Notes: a model not told the origin generated them from the sequence alone. Numbered from the stretch's first letter, positions 48,146 through 60,114 are shown. The stretch: 64,000 nucleotides of DNA from Phoebastria nigripes (GCA_035582835.1 JAYKAV010000112.1:3812391-3876390), one strand, 5' to 3'. Translations and numbers: made by a program.

Positions 48146-51139
48146 CACAGGGAACATTTTAGATTAAGTAGTTTACTATTTTTTTGTCTCACGATGGAAG
48201 AATGAAATAGGTGAAAGTTACTAAAGCTCTTGTTTGTATTGATCACAAGTGGAATATGGTTTCTGGCACNCACTATGATACACAGATAAGAGTATACCGT
48301 ATTTATTTTTAATCATAATGAGAGCTATATTAGTTGGATGGGCAGTGAATTTGCTATTTCTACTTAAATTTTAGGTATCTATTTACTGTGAAGACCAATT
48401 TTTTTTTTTTTTTTGGTCAATACTTGGGTCAAAATGCAGTAACTAAAAAAATACCTAATGCAAAAGATAAAAATAATTTAAAGTATTCTGGAGCAAGGGG
48501 GGAAATGCTAACCGATCTAATAAATAAAGCAGTTTAAAGCATTTGTGACTGCTACCATGATATATGTACATACTTTACAGCATAAATTACTGTACAGAAT
48601 ACTCGTTTTATTAACCTGTGTAAACAATATTGCCTGCTGTATGGGGACATATTGTGGGATTACGCTCATTGGAAAGATAAACTGCTATAGCTTTGGCTGG
48701 GTGGGGGAGGCCTCGGGTAGCACATCCTCAGAGAGAAACATGAGTGATGTTTTATGAGCTGCAAATAAAGCCATCCTGACTCAAGTAATTTTACAAAAAA
48801 TCTGCTGACGTTTGTTGCTATAAACGAAATATGGAAATGAATCTCTGTGGTTTGTTACAAAAATAATTCTGGTCATAAGCTGATCTTTGCATACCTCATC
48901 TGGTCAGGGACCCTCGCTTGGAAGTTTGCTGTGTGAAAAGGGGAGGTGAGGAAGAGTCGCAACGCGGCAGTATCCCGTCAGGAGGACAGTTGGTGGCTGG
49001 ACCCCTCACTGGGACCGCCGCATTGCCTTTTCAGCCACTGGTGCTACGCGCAGCATGGGAAATGGGGAGGGAGTACTGCGATTACTGCAACTGGCTGGAG
49101 AAGTAATGACAAATTTAAGCATCCTGTTATTTTGGCTGCCCTCTTCCCCATCCGTTTGTTTCCCTCGCACACCCACAGCGTGGTTTGGTTTTGGCTTCTG
49201 CATGGTGGCAGCTCCGTGGAAGAGAGTCTCTGCAGGATGCCTACCGCAACATGGCCCTGGTTAGCGGACACCACTGCAGTCCATTAATAATACGCCCAGG
49301 AAGGCAGGGAGTTGCTGTAAGTGAAGTGTGTGTGTGCGTGTGTGTGCAGCCACGATTTGTTACACTGGTTATCGTCTCCGTCTGCTGCTGTCAGGACGGA
49401 GCGATGTCTCTGCGCAGGAGGACCAGGGGTTAGCCTCGGGCTGCCCGGAGAGCAGCTCTCACGCCGCCCGGCTCCTCTGCCAAGGCTCCTGCCCCTCCTG
49501 TTGCTGTCCACGGAAAGAGACAGGCTACCAATGGCACCGCAAGCACACCTTAACCCGGCTGCTTTGAAGCTCTCAACACCACGCCGCTCCTTTTGCCTCC
49601 ACTGACAGCAAGAGACGCTGCCTGGCCAGCCCTAGGAGCTGCTATGGGACTGCTGGTCTGCAGGCAGGCCACGAGCTTTAGGTGGCCCTGGGTGGCCTAC
49701 AGGCTGTTCATCATGGATAAAATTGCTGTTTTCACATAATGAATTGAAAAATGCTGTTGAATTTCCATGAAAAAGAGTAATATTGGCCTCGTGGGCTCAC
49801 GGCCAATCTCCTCTCTTTCGCCATCTACAGAAAAACTCTTTCTTCTGTTTGAAGGAAGCCAGCTCTACTTCCAGAAAACATATGGGAAAAGTGCCTTTGA
49901 GTGTTTACTAAACTGTAAAATATATTTTCTTGATATTTCAGTAATCTTAATAGAAGAAAGGCGCACATTCAGTCCTCGAGGAACTACTTACTTCTTTGGA
50001 TTTGGGCCCAGTGAATTAGAGAGTGGGCAAGGGATAGTCCAAGTCTAAAACATATGCTTTAAACATCTCAGAAATAAGTGTATTCACCGCATACCTATTT
50101 TCCTGTATATCTGCTCCCTCCCAAAGTGATCTCAGCCACATCCTGCATCAGCACATCCTGAGATATTTTACCAATTTCAGCAGACANTCTCGTTAGCAAA
50201 AGGTACGATTGTAAACCTGGGGTGGGATTTGTAGCACCTGTATATCTGAGCTCATCACCTAAATTACCTTTGTAGCCAGTGGACGGAAACAAGCACTTAT
50301 AGGGTGCGATTCATTGTGCTTATTTTAGACCTTCAGTACAAGATGAGGTGAATCCCAACTTTTGTGTTTAAATCAGGACCTTTTTTCTCTCCCATTCCAC
50401 CTTCTCTTGCTATTTAACCCCAGTGAACTGTTACAAGGCTGATTGTGTGTCCTCAATGGCCTAAAAAAAGTCCTTGCACAGGTGTGAGACCACCAGTTCC
50501 TGCTGGTTCTACTGCAGGGCCATAAAGCGGCAACGCTCATTCAAGCAGATCAGTAACACAATGTCAGGCAATGGTGCTGGGCCAGGAGATGCTGCTGTAA
50601 CCCCTCCAGCTACACTGCTGCTTCACACGGGGTATTTGAGTCACCAGTGCTAAGGGCTTTCAGTTCCTAGAGTCGTGGCCTCTCCCATCTGCCTTTGGAC
50701 ACAGAGAAGAAGAGCTGGTCAAAAATGGTGCATGGAGTCATCAGTACTCACTGTCTCTTCCTCAGGAGGGAGCTGAAGTTTCTTGCTAGGAATAATGGGA
50801 GAAGGTGGGCACCAGTCCAACAAGTGGGGTGGGAATGGGAAGAAAGCAGAAAGGTCCTGAGCTGCTCGGAGCAGCTCTGCACTGCCCTCCATCTTTTTTC
50901 CTGTGAGTAATTTCAGCTCTCCCTTGTCCTGTATGTCATAAGCCCAGGCTGGGAGATGGGATTGTGGAAGAAAACGTCTAAAGCTGCAGGAAGAGCCAAC
51001 TGTGGGACCAGGAAGGCAAAATGAAAGGCTGAGGAGATAAATGAATTACTGTATTGATCATGGCACCAGTTAGCTATGTGTGATTTGCTGGGGAAAGCCA
51101 GAAGTCCCCACCTTCCCATACAGCACCTTATGCAAATGG

Positions 51140-52035
51140 AAGACAGACTTGTCATGGGTGAAGGCAGACCACCAAAGGGACCTTGACATCCAGAGGGACC
51201 TTGAGAGGCTTGAGGAGTGGACCCATGTGAACCTCATGAGGTTCAGCAAGGCCAAGTGCAAGGTCCTGCACCTGGATTGGGACAAGCCCCAATATCAATA
51301 CAGATGGGGGATGTACTGATTGAGAGCAGCCCTGCGGCAAGGACTTGGGGATATTGGAAGATGAAAAATTGGAGATGAGCTGGCAATGTGCGCTCACAGC
51401 CCAGAAGGCCAACCGTATCCTGGGCTGCATAAAAAACAGTGTGACCAGCAGGTCGAGGGAGGTGATTCTGCCCCTCTACTCTGCTCTGGTGAGACCCCCA
51501 CCTAGAGTACTGCAGCCAGCTCTGGAGCCCTCAACACAAGAAGGACATGGACCTGCTGGAGCGGGTCCAGAGGAGGGCCATGAAAATGGTCAGGGGGCTG
51601 GAGCACCTCTCCTATGAAGAAAGGCTGAGAGAGTTGGGATTCTTCAGCCTGGACAAGAGAAAGCTATGAGGAGACCTTATTGCAGCCTTTCAATACTTAA
51701 AGGGGGCTTATAAGAAAGACAGAGAAAGACTTTTTACCAGGGCCTGTAGTGACAGGACAAGGGACAACAGTTTTCAACTGAAAGAGGGTAGATTTAGATT
51801 GGACATAAGGAAGACATTTTTTACAATAAGGGCAGTGAGACACTGGCACAGGTTGCCCAGAGAAGCTGTGGATGCCCCATAACTGGAAGTGTTCAAGGTC
51901 AGGTTGGTCAGGGCTCTGAACAACCTGATCTAGTGAAAGATGTCCCTGCCCATGGCAGGGGGGTTGAGCTAGATGATCTTTGAAGGACCCTTCCAATCCA
52001 AACCATTCTGTGATTCTATGCTTCTATGATAAATC
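51140..52035 (+). mobile_element. CR1 LINE, 5'-truncated (ORF2 reverse-transcriptase 3' part and tail), plus sense
   Basis: About 0.9 kb of CR1 ORF2 end. Blocks in order: RDLERLEEWTHVNLMRFSKA KCKVLHL (51190-51270), [20 protein letters not shown] (51356-51416), [15 protein letters not shown] (51455-51499), a frame shift near 51500, then the [13 protein letters not shown] region (51606-51645), and a 3' tail ending TTCTGTGATTCTATGCTTCT near 52025. At least two frame shifts and several stops, including one after GMY at 51319, make it non-functional. It is among the better preserved copies in the window. Confidence 0.95.
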
Positions 52036-53017
52036 TAAACTGCAAATGAAAATATCCCTTTTCAATACAAATATTTTCCAAAATGGAAGTAAAAAAAGAC
52101 TAAAAAGGGCCTGTCCTTTGGTAAATGTTATCTATGTCCAGCTTGTTCCCACAGGAAGTGTTTCCCTTCATGTCTGTTGACAAGGTGAGAATTCCATATC
52201 TAAGAATGCCAAATGGAGAAGAAAAGGATAACTAGTGCTAAGGAAGGAAGGATTTGTTAGTATTGCCTGAATAACATGAACAGCAAAAGAAACATTTTGT
52301 TGATTTGACTGGTGTTCAGTCCTTGGTGAAGTGCTTTACTGATGACTTCTAGAGGTAACGTGTCAGAACAGAGCTGGGAGTTTGACCCTGGGGTGCTGGC
52401 TAATGATGGTGTGATTTGGGAAGGTAGCTCCCTGAACATTGTGCTCCCAACATATCTCTGACTTCCCCGCTCCGNCACTGGTAACGTGCATCACAAACAG
52501 ACACATATTTTGTTATGAGAGAGAATTTTTTTTTTAATGTTTCATTAAGCGACTAGTCCTCTCTGCAATGCACCATTCTAAAAGAAAATATCCATTGATT
52601 TGAAGTTATTTGAAACTGGATTTGGAATAAAAAATGATTTGAATACTTCTGAGGCTGCTATAAGAAACACACTTGGTACAACTGGGGACGCAAATTTCTT
52701 TCACAAAAAACCGAAGTGGCTCAAAGACTTAAAAAGATCTGAAATTCTTAGGATGGCTACACAGCACTTGGTTAACCTACGCTGTTTGTCCCATTACGTA
52801 CTGTTGTGATTCTTGCTCTCTACCAGCATGAAAGTTATAGATACCCTGGGAACGGCAGTTTCACCTAGGCTGTGACTCCCCTCAGCACTAAGCACAAGTT
52901 TTATATACTCAGGCGCTTACATTGAGAGCTTACATGGTATTTAAGGATTTTGAGGGTCTTGTAGCTCTGGACTCAGGGGTGAAATTCATCCAGTGTACTT
53001 AGCAGTTTTTTCCATAG
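52036..53017. other. Intergenic, nothing recognised
   Basis: AT-rich sequence with an N at 52475. No gene or repeat recognised. Confidence 0.5.
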
Positions 53018-53150
53018 CTCTTCTACAGCACTTCTGAGGATACAAAGTGATTTGCAAACATTAATTAATTCTCATAAAGCCCTATGAGGCAGATAAGTGT
53101 TAAGTATCCCTGTGTTAGTACATATGAGAAACATGAGACCTGAATGCCTT
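53018..53150 (+). mobile_element. MIR-type SINE fragment, plus sense
   Basis: AAAGTGATTTGCAAACATTA, ATTAATTCTCATAAAGCCCT and ATGAGGCAGATAAGTGTTAA match the MIR pattern (AAAGCACTTTACAAACATTA, TTAATCCTCACAACACCCCT, GTGAGGTAGGTAAGTATTAT), followed by GAGAAACATGAGACCTGAAT, which corresponds to GGGAAACTGAGGC. An ancient amniote SINE, diverged but alignable. Confidence 0.7.
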
Positions 53151-54390
53151 ATGATCCATGCTCTTCTCTGTATTCACTCCCAAAAAGGAATATGTGCCTT
53201 GGGACAGAGGAAATCCCCATTTTTTCATCATTCTCTTGTTTTCCTTGGACCCTCTGTAGTCCTTCAAGGGTAGCAGGGATGACGCTAGGATTCAAGCTAC
53301 AGTGTGTGAGATTCAACCTACACAGATCGGAAAAGAGAGGGAGCCTTGCTGTATTTGCTGCTGGTTTTATAGGGGAAAGCTGTGCCCCTTATGCAACCTG
53401 TGGGTTACTTGCTCCATGCTCCAGCACCCTGTTTGCAAGGTAGCTTGGGCTGCCGAAGTAGAAAACACTCCTGAGAGTGCAGGCATACTTGCGGACTGCG
53501 AAGAGCAATAGAGCCAGACAGAAAGCGGAGGCAGAGGAATTACTTGAAGAAATAACCCAGCTGAGTCCCACCCATCTCACTGACGAAAACCATAGTCTTT
53601 TGAAAGAATGATAGAGCCTTGGATGCTCCGAATCTCAGTGTTTTTCCTCTATGTTGCTTTAGTGAGGTAAGCACAAACAGCGCCTAGAGTGACTTTACAA
53701 ATTTGTTCATTAACCTCAAGAACAATATTTACAGCATGGCAACCAGTATGGCCTTATTGAGGGCAAATGGCAGCTTTATGAGAGACATTAAAGTAGCCAA
53801 ATTTTCGTGCTAACATTATTGGGTGAGAGACATTGTTCTCCAGTTTTTGAGACAGACTAGACGTAAGATCATCCAAATCCTTTTCTGAATGCGTTCTGAC
53901 AAATTTATCTACGGTTACATGACTTCCCAGCCCTCGGTGCACAACACATAAGCTAATGTAACAATTATAATTATGATAGTGATCAGACCTACCAGGCCTT
54001 TTTAAGACATGAAAATCAGACTAATTCTCTAGTTTCAAACACAATGAGTTCAAATATGTGATGTAAATGCTAAAAAAAAGATAACAGAATGAGAGGCATG
54101 TTAGGTCTGCGCCAGCCAAACTTCTATTGTTATCTTAACAACTCCATATTCTTCAGGCATTGTTTGTAGTTCTATTGTGCCAGGAGATTTTATTCTTTAG
54201 TTTGAGGATTCTCCCTGAATGGGGGAGGGAAACTTTGCTATCACTGTGAAAAAGAAACATTTATTTCTGACATACTAAGCATCAAGTGGATTATGTAAAG
54301 GCAAGGCATATTGCAGAAGGAGATGTTCTTAATATAGCTTTGACCATGAACCCATGACCCTCCAGAAAATTTAGGAGCGTTAAAAACCCT
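53151..54390. other. Region downstream of AFF3, nothing recognised
   Basis: No gene seen. AATAAA-type signals on the minus strand occur near 54195 and 54264, possible alternative AFF3 ends. Confidence 0.4.
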
Positions 54391-54399
54391 ATTGCTTTG

Positions 54400-54645
54400 A
54401 CAATCTTTTAATTTAAAAAAAATCTTCTTGTAAAAAGATCAAGGAATTCATCCACTGTTATTTACATAAAATTCAACCTTTCCCGCTTAAAATTATGAAT
54501 CATTTAATGTCACATCTGCAGGATATCCGAGGCAGATGCCATTAATCAAAGTCATTTCGCAAATTCCAATTTCATTTGGATTAAAACCTACAACTAAGTC
54601 AGTGAATTGTATATACTGTACATGCGTTAAGGCTGGTGACTACTA
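54400..54645. promoter_or_regulatory. Candidate conserved non-coding element
   Basis: A block dense in developmental transcription-factor core motifs: CATTTAATG and CCATTAATC homeodomain cores, ATCAAAG (TCF/LEF core), ATTTCGCAAAT, GGATTA (OTX/PITX core) and CAGATG (E-box). It carries no repeat signature. This is recognition by composition only; no alignment was possible. Confidence 0.35.
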
Positions 54646-57214
54646 AAGTCTCTTGGGTAGATAAACTAAGTACAGATTAGCCAGGTCTAAGTATATGTCC
54701 TTGTCTAGGGAAAAAAAGATATCCTGACATTTCAGTGATGTAGATTTGAATCAGTAGCCATGAAAAATGGTTGAACATTTGTATTACAATAAGAGATACT
54801 ATGGCACAGTCCCAAAGGTGCATTTCTTATGAATTAATTAGCTGCACAAATTATTGTGATAACAGTTACTGCACTTCTGAGGTGATATGGCTGCTCAGTG
54901 ATGAGTACTTGATGATCAATGGTAGGCACTAGTAATATCCTTCATGCTGGGTGACTTTTATTACTATTTAGATTTACAGTATATACATATGTGTTTGTAT
55001 CTACACTTAGCGCTTGATCTTCTTAACCTCCTTCTTAACTCCTCCTTAATCTAAGGTCCTCTGTTCACTATAATCTCTTCCTTTGGAGCCCTGTGATATT
55101 TGGATAAAAGAAATAGGCAAACAAGGGGTTGGGGTATCCTTCCATGTGACAGGGAGGACTATGCTTGGCTTTTGGCTGCACTTGAACCTCTGCATATACT
55201 TTGTTCTTACCTGTCATTCATGCCACCATGGAATACTATAAAGCATTAAGGCCAAGGGGTCTGTATGATCTTGCTGTCTGCGAGGATCCTATAGGCTGCT
55301 CTGCATTTGTTGCATCCACCTGCAATACATGGTTCCTTTGAATGCATTCCCATTGCTTTACCAACGCTGACTGATTCAGAAGCCTCTGTTTGTAAGCAAA
55401 CCTCTCCCTCCAGGCACAATCCTTCTGGATTTGTACAGAATGACTTCTTACTTTCACAAAATGAACCTGAACATTGCTATGGCGTAAAGAAGCCTGCATG
55501 TTCCTGGACTTTTACAACAGATTACAAGAAGTAAGTGTCTTTCATGGAACCCCAAAGAAGGACCGTCTCTGCTGGTTCCACCCAGAAGGCACAGAGCACC
55601 TTTGACTCATGGTGAAGTGCCCAAGACTATTCAGGTTCTTAACATGGAACATATGCTTAATTGGACCAGACCTAAAGCCACATGCACTTTTCCAGACCAG
55701 GCCCTAAGAAGATGAAATGAAGTATTTGTTGTCACCATGCCACATTCAGTCATCTAAACAGCAGCAACGATGTACAGCAAATAGTCTGCACAGAAGAGTA
55801 TGCTAAATAACCTCACCAAAATGGTATAGCTGCAAGAAACCCTATGGAGAGAAGGACAAAACCTCTAATCCATTTATATGTCTAGTTGGTTTAAATGGCA
55901 GCTATTTCNTCCTGTTACACCACCAGAAGTTAAGGCTCAGTGTGCTCATCGGACAACACAGATGATGCCAGCACAAAAACTAAAAAACAGTGTGTTTTTC
56001 CACGGAAGCAATGGGTATTTTAGCTGAAATAATCCAATATAAGAACAATGTACAAGAAAGGACAATCATCTACAAGAGATCCTTAGTACTTGGAAATGTT
56101 ACAACAAGACAGCATTAATTCTTGCATTTCTTTGAAGTTTCTTGACATATTACATCCATACAAAGAGTTCATCGTGATTAAGAAAAATATCCCGATCTTA
56201 GTAAAATAAACATGCTTCAAAGTTCCATACTTGAAACTCAAATGCCACATGTGCAATAAAACTAAACTCCATTTAAGGCAAGTAATATATGTCACTTCTA
56301 AATTTTCTCAACATTAAATAGCAGTAAGGGCTCCCAAACCCCCAAACTTATCTGAAGATAAACATCATAGGCACCGTCAAAGAAAACAGAAGCTAATCTA
56401 ATTGGAATTTCATTTTCCTGATCTGAGGAGAAATCCCACAGTACCTTCATATGGTATTGAAGCAGCTGACAGAATCCGTTGCTACTAGTCTAGTAAATCA
56501 TGACAGACTTCCACAGCCGGAGATCAAGCAAGTGATAAACAGAAAGGCACCGATCAAGTTCTCCACCATGCTTGTGACCAAACAAATTGTGTTCCTTCTG
56601 GGGTGGGTAACAGCCAGAGCTAAGAGTGACGGGGGGACTCGGAGGATGTGTATTTTGTCATTTAAAGGCAGGTCCATGTTCACTCTTAAAGCCAGCCAAA
56701 CTATAACACTCAAGTCCGTGCTAAGATGTGACTGCAGCCTGAGCTCAGGACTTCTCTTGGGGGGAAGTATCTGAGCACCAATGGGCACATAAATATNGGC
56801 CCAGGATGGCTTGGGGCTGAGAAGTCCCTTGGTAGCTACTCCGCTGAGCTGCTTCAAAGAACAGGGTGAATGCTCTGAGTCTGAGCAATAGCTGGAGTTA
56901 TGGTAAGCAGCCTCGACAAAAAAATGCAGGTACGTGGGGCTCAGTGTGCTCTCAAGCCTGCTCTTTACCACAGGGTAAATATAGACTGTGTTAACAAAGA
57001 TGTTTTGCTGAGAAAACGTGCCACATTGTTTGGTATCTTTTTTTCAAAATGCAGCTCTTCAAAAATGGGGGAGGAAAAAAAAGGCAGCAAGGACCAATCA
57101 ATCAACCATCAATATCAGTGGCTACTTCTGCTTGTATCTTCTGTTGAAAGAGTCTTTTGTACTCTCATTTCCTTAATATATAAATTAGATTAGAAAACAA
57201 CAATCAAAGGGTCC

Positions 57215-57295
57215 AGTCAGTGACTCAGGCAAAAACAGTCCATTGAAGTCACCAGAGCTGCTGACTTGAGTAAGGGCTGCAAATCTGATTGCAAA
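57215..57295 (+). repeat. Fragment of an old sauropsid palindromic repeat
   Basis: GACTCAGGCAAAAACAGTCC, ATTGAAGTCACCAGAGCTGC and TGACTTGAGTAAGGGCTGCA correspond to CTCAGGCAAAACTCCCATTG AAGTCAATGGGAG...CTGAGTAAGGACTGCAG. Both halves of the palindrome can still be seen. Confidence 0.55.
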
Positions 57296-57398
57296 AAAAA
57301 TATATTTCCGATACAACAAAAGAAAACTAAATGTGAAAAAAACACTGAAAATGAACAAAAATGCATTGAATGCAAGCACAGTTGATATGAGCTGGCCT

Positions 57399-57414
57399 TG
57401 ACCTCAGCTGACCC
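57399..57414 (-). promoter_or_regulatory. Perfect DR4 nuclear-receptor motif
   Basis: On the minus strand GGGTCA-GCTG-AGGTCA: two consensus half-sites in direct repeat with a 4-bp spacer, the type bound by thyroid-hormone and LXR receptors with RXR. It lies in the probable AFF3 3' UTR or flank, followed by homeodomain cores (CAATTATTG, GGATTAATTC) at 57426-57446. Function not shown. Confidence 0.5.
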
Positions 57415-58184
57415 AAATTAAACTCCAATTATTGTGGGATTAATTCTTCTGGCACGAAAAACAGCCTGTCAACAGGAACTGAAAACGTCCCATAAATCAA
57501 AAGCCTAGTTGAGGATTATGCATGAAGAGTGAGAGGATTATGATAGGAAACAGTTCTTAACCTGATGAACAGCAAACTCTGCTTCCCAGATAAAGGAAAT
57601 TGCATGTAATGCTCCCATACAGCCTAGAAGAAAATACTGCAAGCTTTTGCTAGATGAAAAAGATATGAAAGTCAAAATCTGTGGGATGAAGGCTTCCCAT
57701 GCAAAGCCAACAACTGGTATAGATATCTCTCTGTCTCTCTGTGTGTACGCAGCTGAAATTAACTCATTTTCTTTTCTAAGTGGATTGCAGTTTGCCATAT
57801 TTTTTCATTTATCTGTTTACTGTCAGTAACAGAATGCAATTTTCCACCATCTCTTTTAAGTTCTTGCTATCAGCATATCTGTTTTCAGGCTTTTTGCTTG
57901 ATACTGTAGGTTATACTGTTGGTGAGGAGCTGAACGAGAGGTAAAGTTATTTAAAAAGACAGGAGATAAAGAAATGCATGCAATTTGTTGAAACTTATTG
58001 CACATGAAGGAATGCCGTCTTTCTCCAACTTAATGCAGACTACACAACTCCTCTGTGTGCCCCAGCGGGGAAGTAACAGGGAGATGGCACATTAACATTG
58101 AAAATTCTGTGACGTGTCCATGCTCGCAGTAAAAGTTCTCCATGTCTATGATTTGCCCTCATTCATTCCAGTTCAGGAAAGCCC

Positions 58185-58305
58185 TTGTGTATGTGCTTAA
58201 GCTCTGCTGAAGTCAATAGGATTTCAGTACAAGCTTAAAGTTAACAATCTATGGAGAGCTTTCCTGAATAGGGATCTGTGCTTATTGCACTTGGTTCAAT
58301 CAACC
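58185..58305. repeat. Fragment of an old sauropsid repeat (GTGCTTAAG / AAGTCAATGGGA type)
   Basis: TATGTGCTTAAGCTCTGCTG, AAGTCAATAGGATTTCAGTA, CAAGCTTAAAGTTAACAATC and TTTCCTGAATAGGGATCTG follow the well-known turtle/bird pattern CATGTGCTTAAGTCCCATTG ACTTCAATGGGACTTAAGCA ...TTTGCTGAATCGGGG. Confidence 0.55.
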
Positions 58306-58626
58306 CATGAGATTTTGGTTTCTGAGTTTTTCAGCACAAGAATAGAAAGGGTATGTTTTGTGCATTAAGATCAGTTCTTTCCAGTATTTCTAGTGTATGA
58401 AAATGTTTGGAGAGTGGTACAGAACAATTCATTCTGAAGAGACATCATTGTATATTGTACATATGCACACATACGTGTCTACGCTCAGAAAAATTTTGCT
58501 CAATATTGAAGAAATATTCACCTTTGTTTGGATCAATGCTGTGGTTGACTACTTCTGTAGCACAGTGTCCAGAATAACTGAATTATCCATGAAAGGTATA
58601 CTGTCCATGTGAATGGCACACAGTCA

Positions 58627-58748
58627 TTATGACAAGTGAGCGCTATTCCGCACCCAGTGAAGTCCTTGTTGAGTGTACTGAACTAAATGCTCCATACTGC
58701 TGTGCAAGGTGATAGGTCCCATCAATGCATCCAAGTCGTTAAAAAAAT
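58627..58748 (-). CDS. AFF3: AFF3 last coding exon (C-terminal 40 residues and stop)
   Basis: The acceptor TTTCCCTGTAG|ATTTTTTTAAC completes a split Asp codon from the exon before, and TAA at 58627-58629 ends the frame. The product contains [20 protein letters not shown] and [12 protein letters not shown], nearly identical to the end of vertebrate AFF3. It is the last part of the C-terminal homology domain (CHD), through which AF4-family scaffolds of super elongation complexes dimerise. A change from the usual Glu to Asp occurs at the exon junction (NR-D-FF against NR-E-FF), and FNDLDA replaces FNDLDL of the human protein as I recall it. Position beside REV1 on the same strand supports AFF3 over AFF1, AFF2 or AFF4. 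Confidence 0.95.
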
Positions 58749-60114
58749 CTACAGGGAAAAAAAGATTCAGCATCAGAAGAGTGAAGCTGTATTTGCTACT
58801 TGTCACCCTTTAATAGATTTTATTCTCTTGCAAATTGAGTCAAGCTGAACATTTCATGGGAATGAAAGTTTAGTGCTGGTGAGATTAATTTTAAAGCCCT
58901 GTGGTTCATGATGTTACAGGCTGATGCACAACAATTTTCTTTTCAAAGAACAAAACAGTGAGTTCTTCAGCTTTGCTTTTCATTAATTTCCATTGAGTCT
59001 TGATAAAGCAAACAGATGCTGGGCAAGATTTATTTTCAGATTAAGGACAACTAAATCAAAAAGTCTACTCACAAGTGCCTATCTATACATATGCTAGATA
59101 TCTAAGCTACCGTGACAGACAAATAGAGGCCTGCCTGTACAACATGGTCATCACAGCCTAAAGAGTAATTTGGCTAACTAGCCACTAAGGACTAAATTCA
59201 GTTGCCTACTTAGAGGCACGTAGTGCCCATTTGAGATGCCCTCAGGCAGTTGATACATACAGCCCGGACTGGCAGATCTAACACAGGACGTACAGGAAAC
59301 TTCTGGAGTGGCAGTGTAAGTAAGGATACCTCAAATGGCATTTGGCAGCTATGGTTAGGCAACTGAATTGTATCCCTGTGTCCCCTTCAGGGTGAACTGA
59401 ACAGCTCTCTGAACTCTGCTGTTTGTATTGAGCAAAGCTCCATCAACTGTAATGGGAGATTAGCCCCCCAACTCATATATACACACCTACACTTAGGCAT
59501 CCTCATTTTGATTTGAATCCTGCCCATGCCCCTGCCTTACATATATAAATTAGCCTGAAAGCCGAGGAATACTTTATCATCAAGTCAGATGCTGAGGCAC
59601 CTGCTCATGGAAACCAGTTCAGCTGAGAGAAGTTTGCTCTGAAGAGGGAGTGAGGCACCTCGTTCCCATCTGTGTCTGCTCGGATGGGGGGAGGGCTAGG
59701 GGCTGTTCATTCCTTCTGCAGAGAGGAAGTGTGCTCCTGCTTTTTGACATGGTCTGGCTAAATGCATCCCATCCAGCTCCACGACTTTGGGGGGCAAGAA
59801 GCTGCCTTGCCTCCTACAAACCTTTCTCTCCAGAATGACACAGATGGCAGTGAATGCTACTCACAGCTATGTCTGTCACCTGTCTGTCACCAGTCCTGAC
59901 CAGCCAAATAAAGAAAAAAAATTAGATGCTCCTGAGCGAGACAGCTATCAAAATTGCCTTTTTGGGCCGTTTTGGAACAGATTAGGAGCAGACTGAAGAA
60001 AAAATCACCTCTGCAGTCCTACTTTGCAGACAGGATTCCTATCAAAATAGTAATTTTCCTGATCAAAATCATGTGACGGTCTTCTAGACTAGTCCAGTGC
60101 CTTGACTCACTCAC
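58749..60114 (-). other. AFF3 last intron
   Basis: A 1.37-kb intron with GT-AG ends. It has a possible degraded palindromic-repeat piece near 59420-59470 (GCAAAGCTCCATCAACTGTA then ATGGGAG) and an 11-base tandem duplication (TGTCTGTCACC) near 59870-59891. No other feature. Confidence 0.85.

Larger units (their letters stand above)
46061..51139. other. Intergenic region, mostly unassigned
   Basis: Contains a (TG)8 run at 46974-46989, a T16 run at 48399-48414, a degraded palindromic-repeat piece at 48085-48145 and a moderately GC-rich block near 48950-49700 with scattered open frames that lack recognisable domains. Isolated Ns at 46478, 48270 and 50187. Confidence 0.5.
54940..58626 (-). other. 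AFF3: AFF3 3' UTR (probable; end uncertain)
   Basis: The region continues 3' of the AFF3 stop codon on the minus strand without a canonical AATAAA or ATTAAA until AATAAA at 54957-54962 (by eye). If that signal is used, the 3' UTR is about 3.7 kb in one exon. Weaker AATAAG variants near 57966 and 58283 could give shorter forms. The stretch contains two old palindromic-repeat pieces (57215-57295, 58185-58305) and a DR4 motif. A 157-codon minus-strand open frame at 56498-56971 has no recognisable domain. N at 55909 and 56797. Confidence 0.45.

Noticed and set aside
48393..48420. T16 run flanked by GACCAA and TTGGTC, looking like a hairpin
   Set aside because: Only six-base arms; no body or target duplication. 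Probably a slippage tract with chance flanks.
48950..49600. Moderately GC-rich block with overlapping frames as a possible third CpG island or gene
   Set aside because: CpG density is clearly below the two islands and no domain or convincing exon structure is visible.
56498..56971. 157-codon minus-strand frame in the probable AFF3 3' UTR
   Set aside because: No domain recognised and it contains an unresolved base; no splice sites tie it to AFF3 coding exons.
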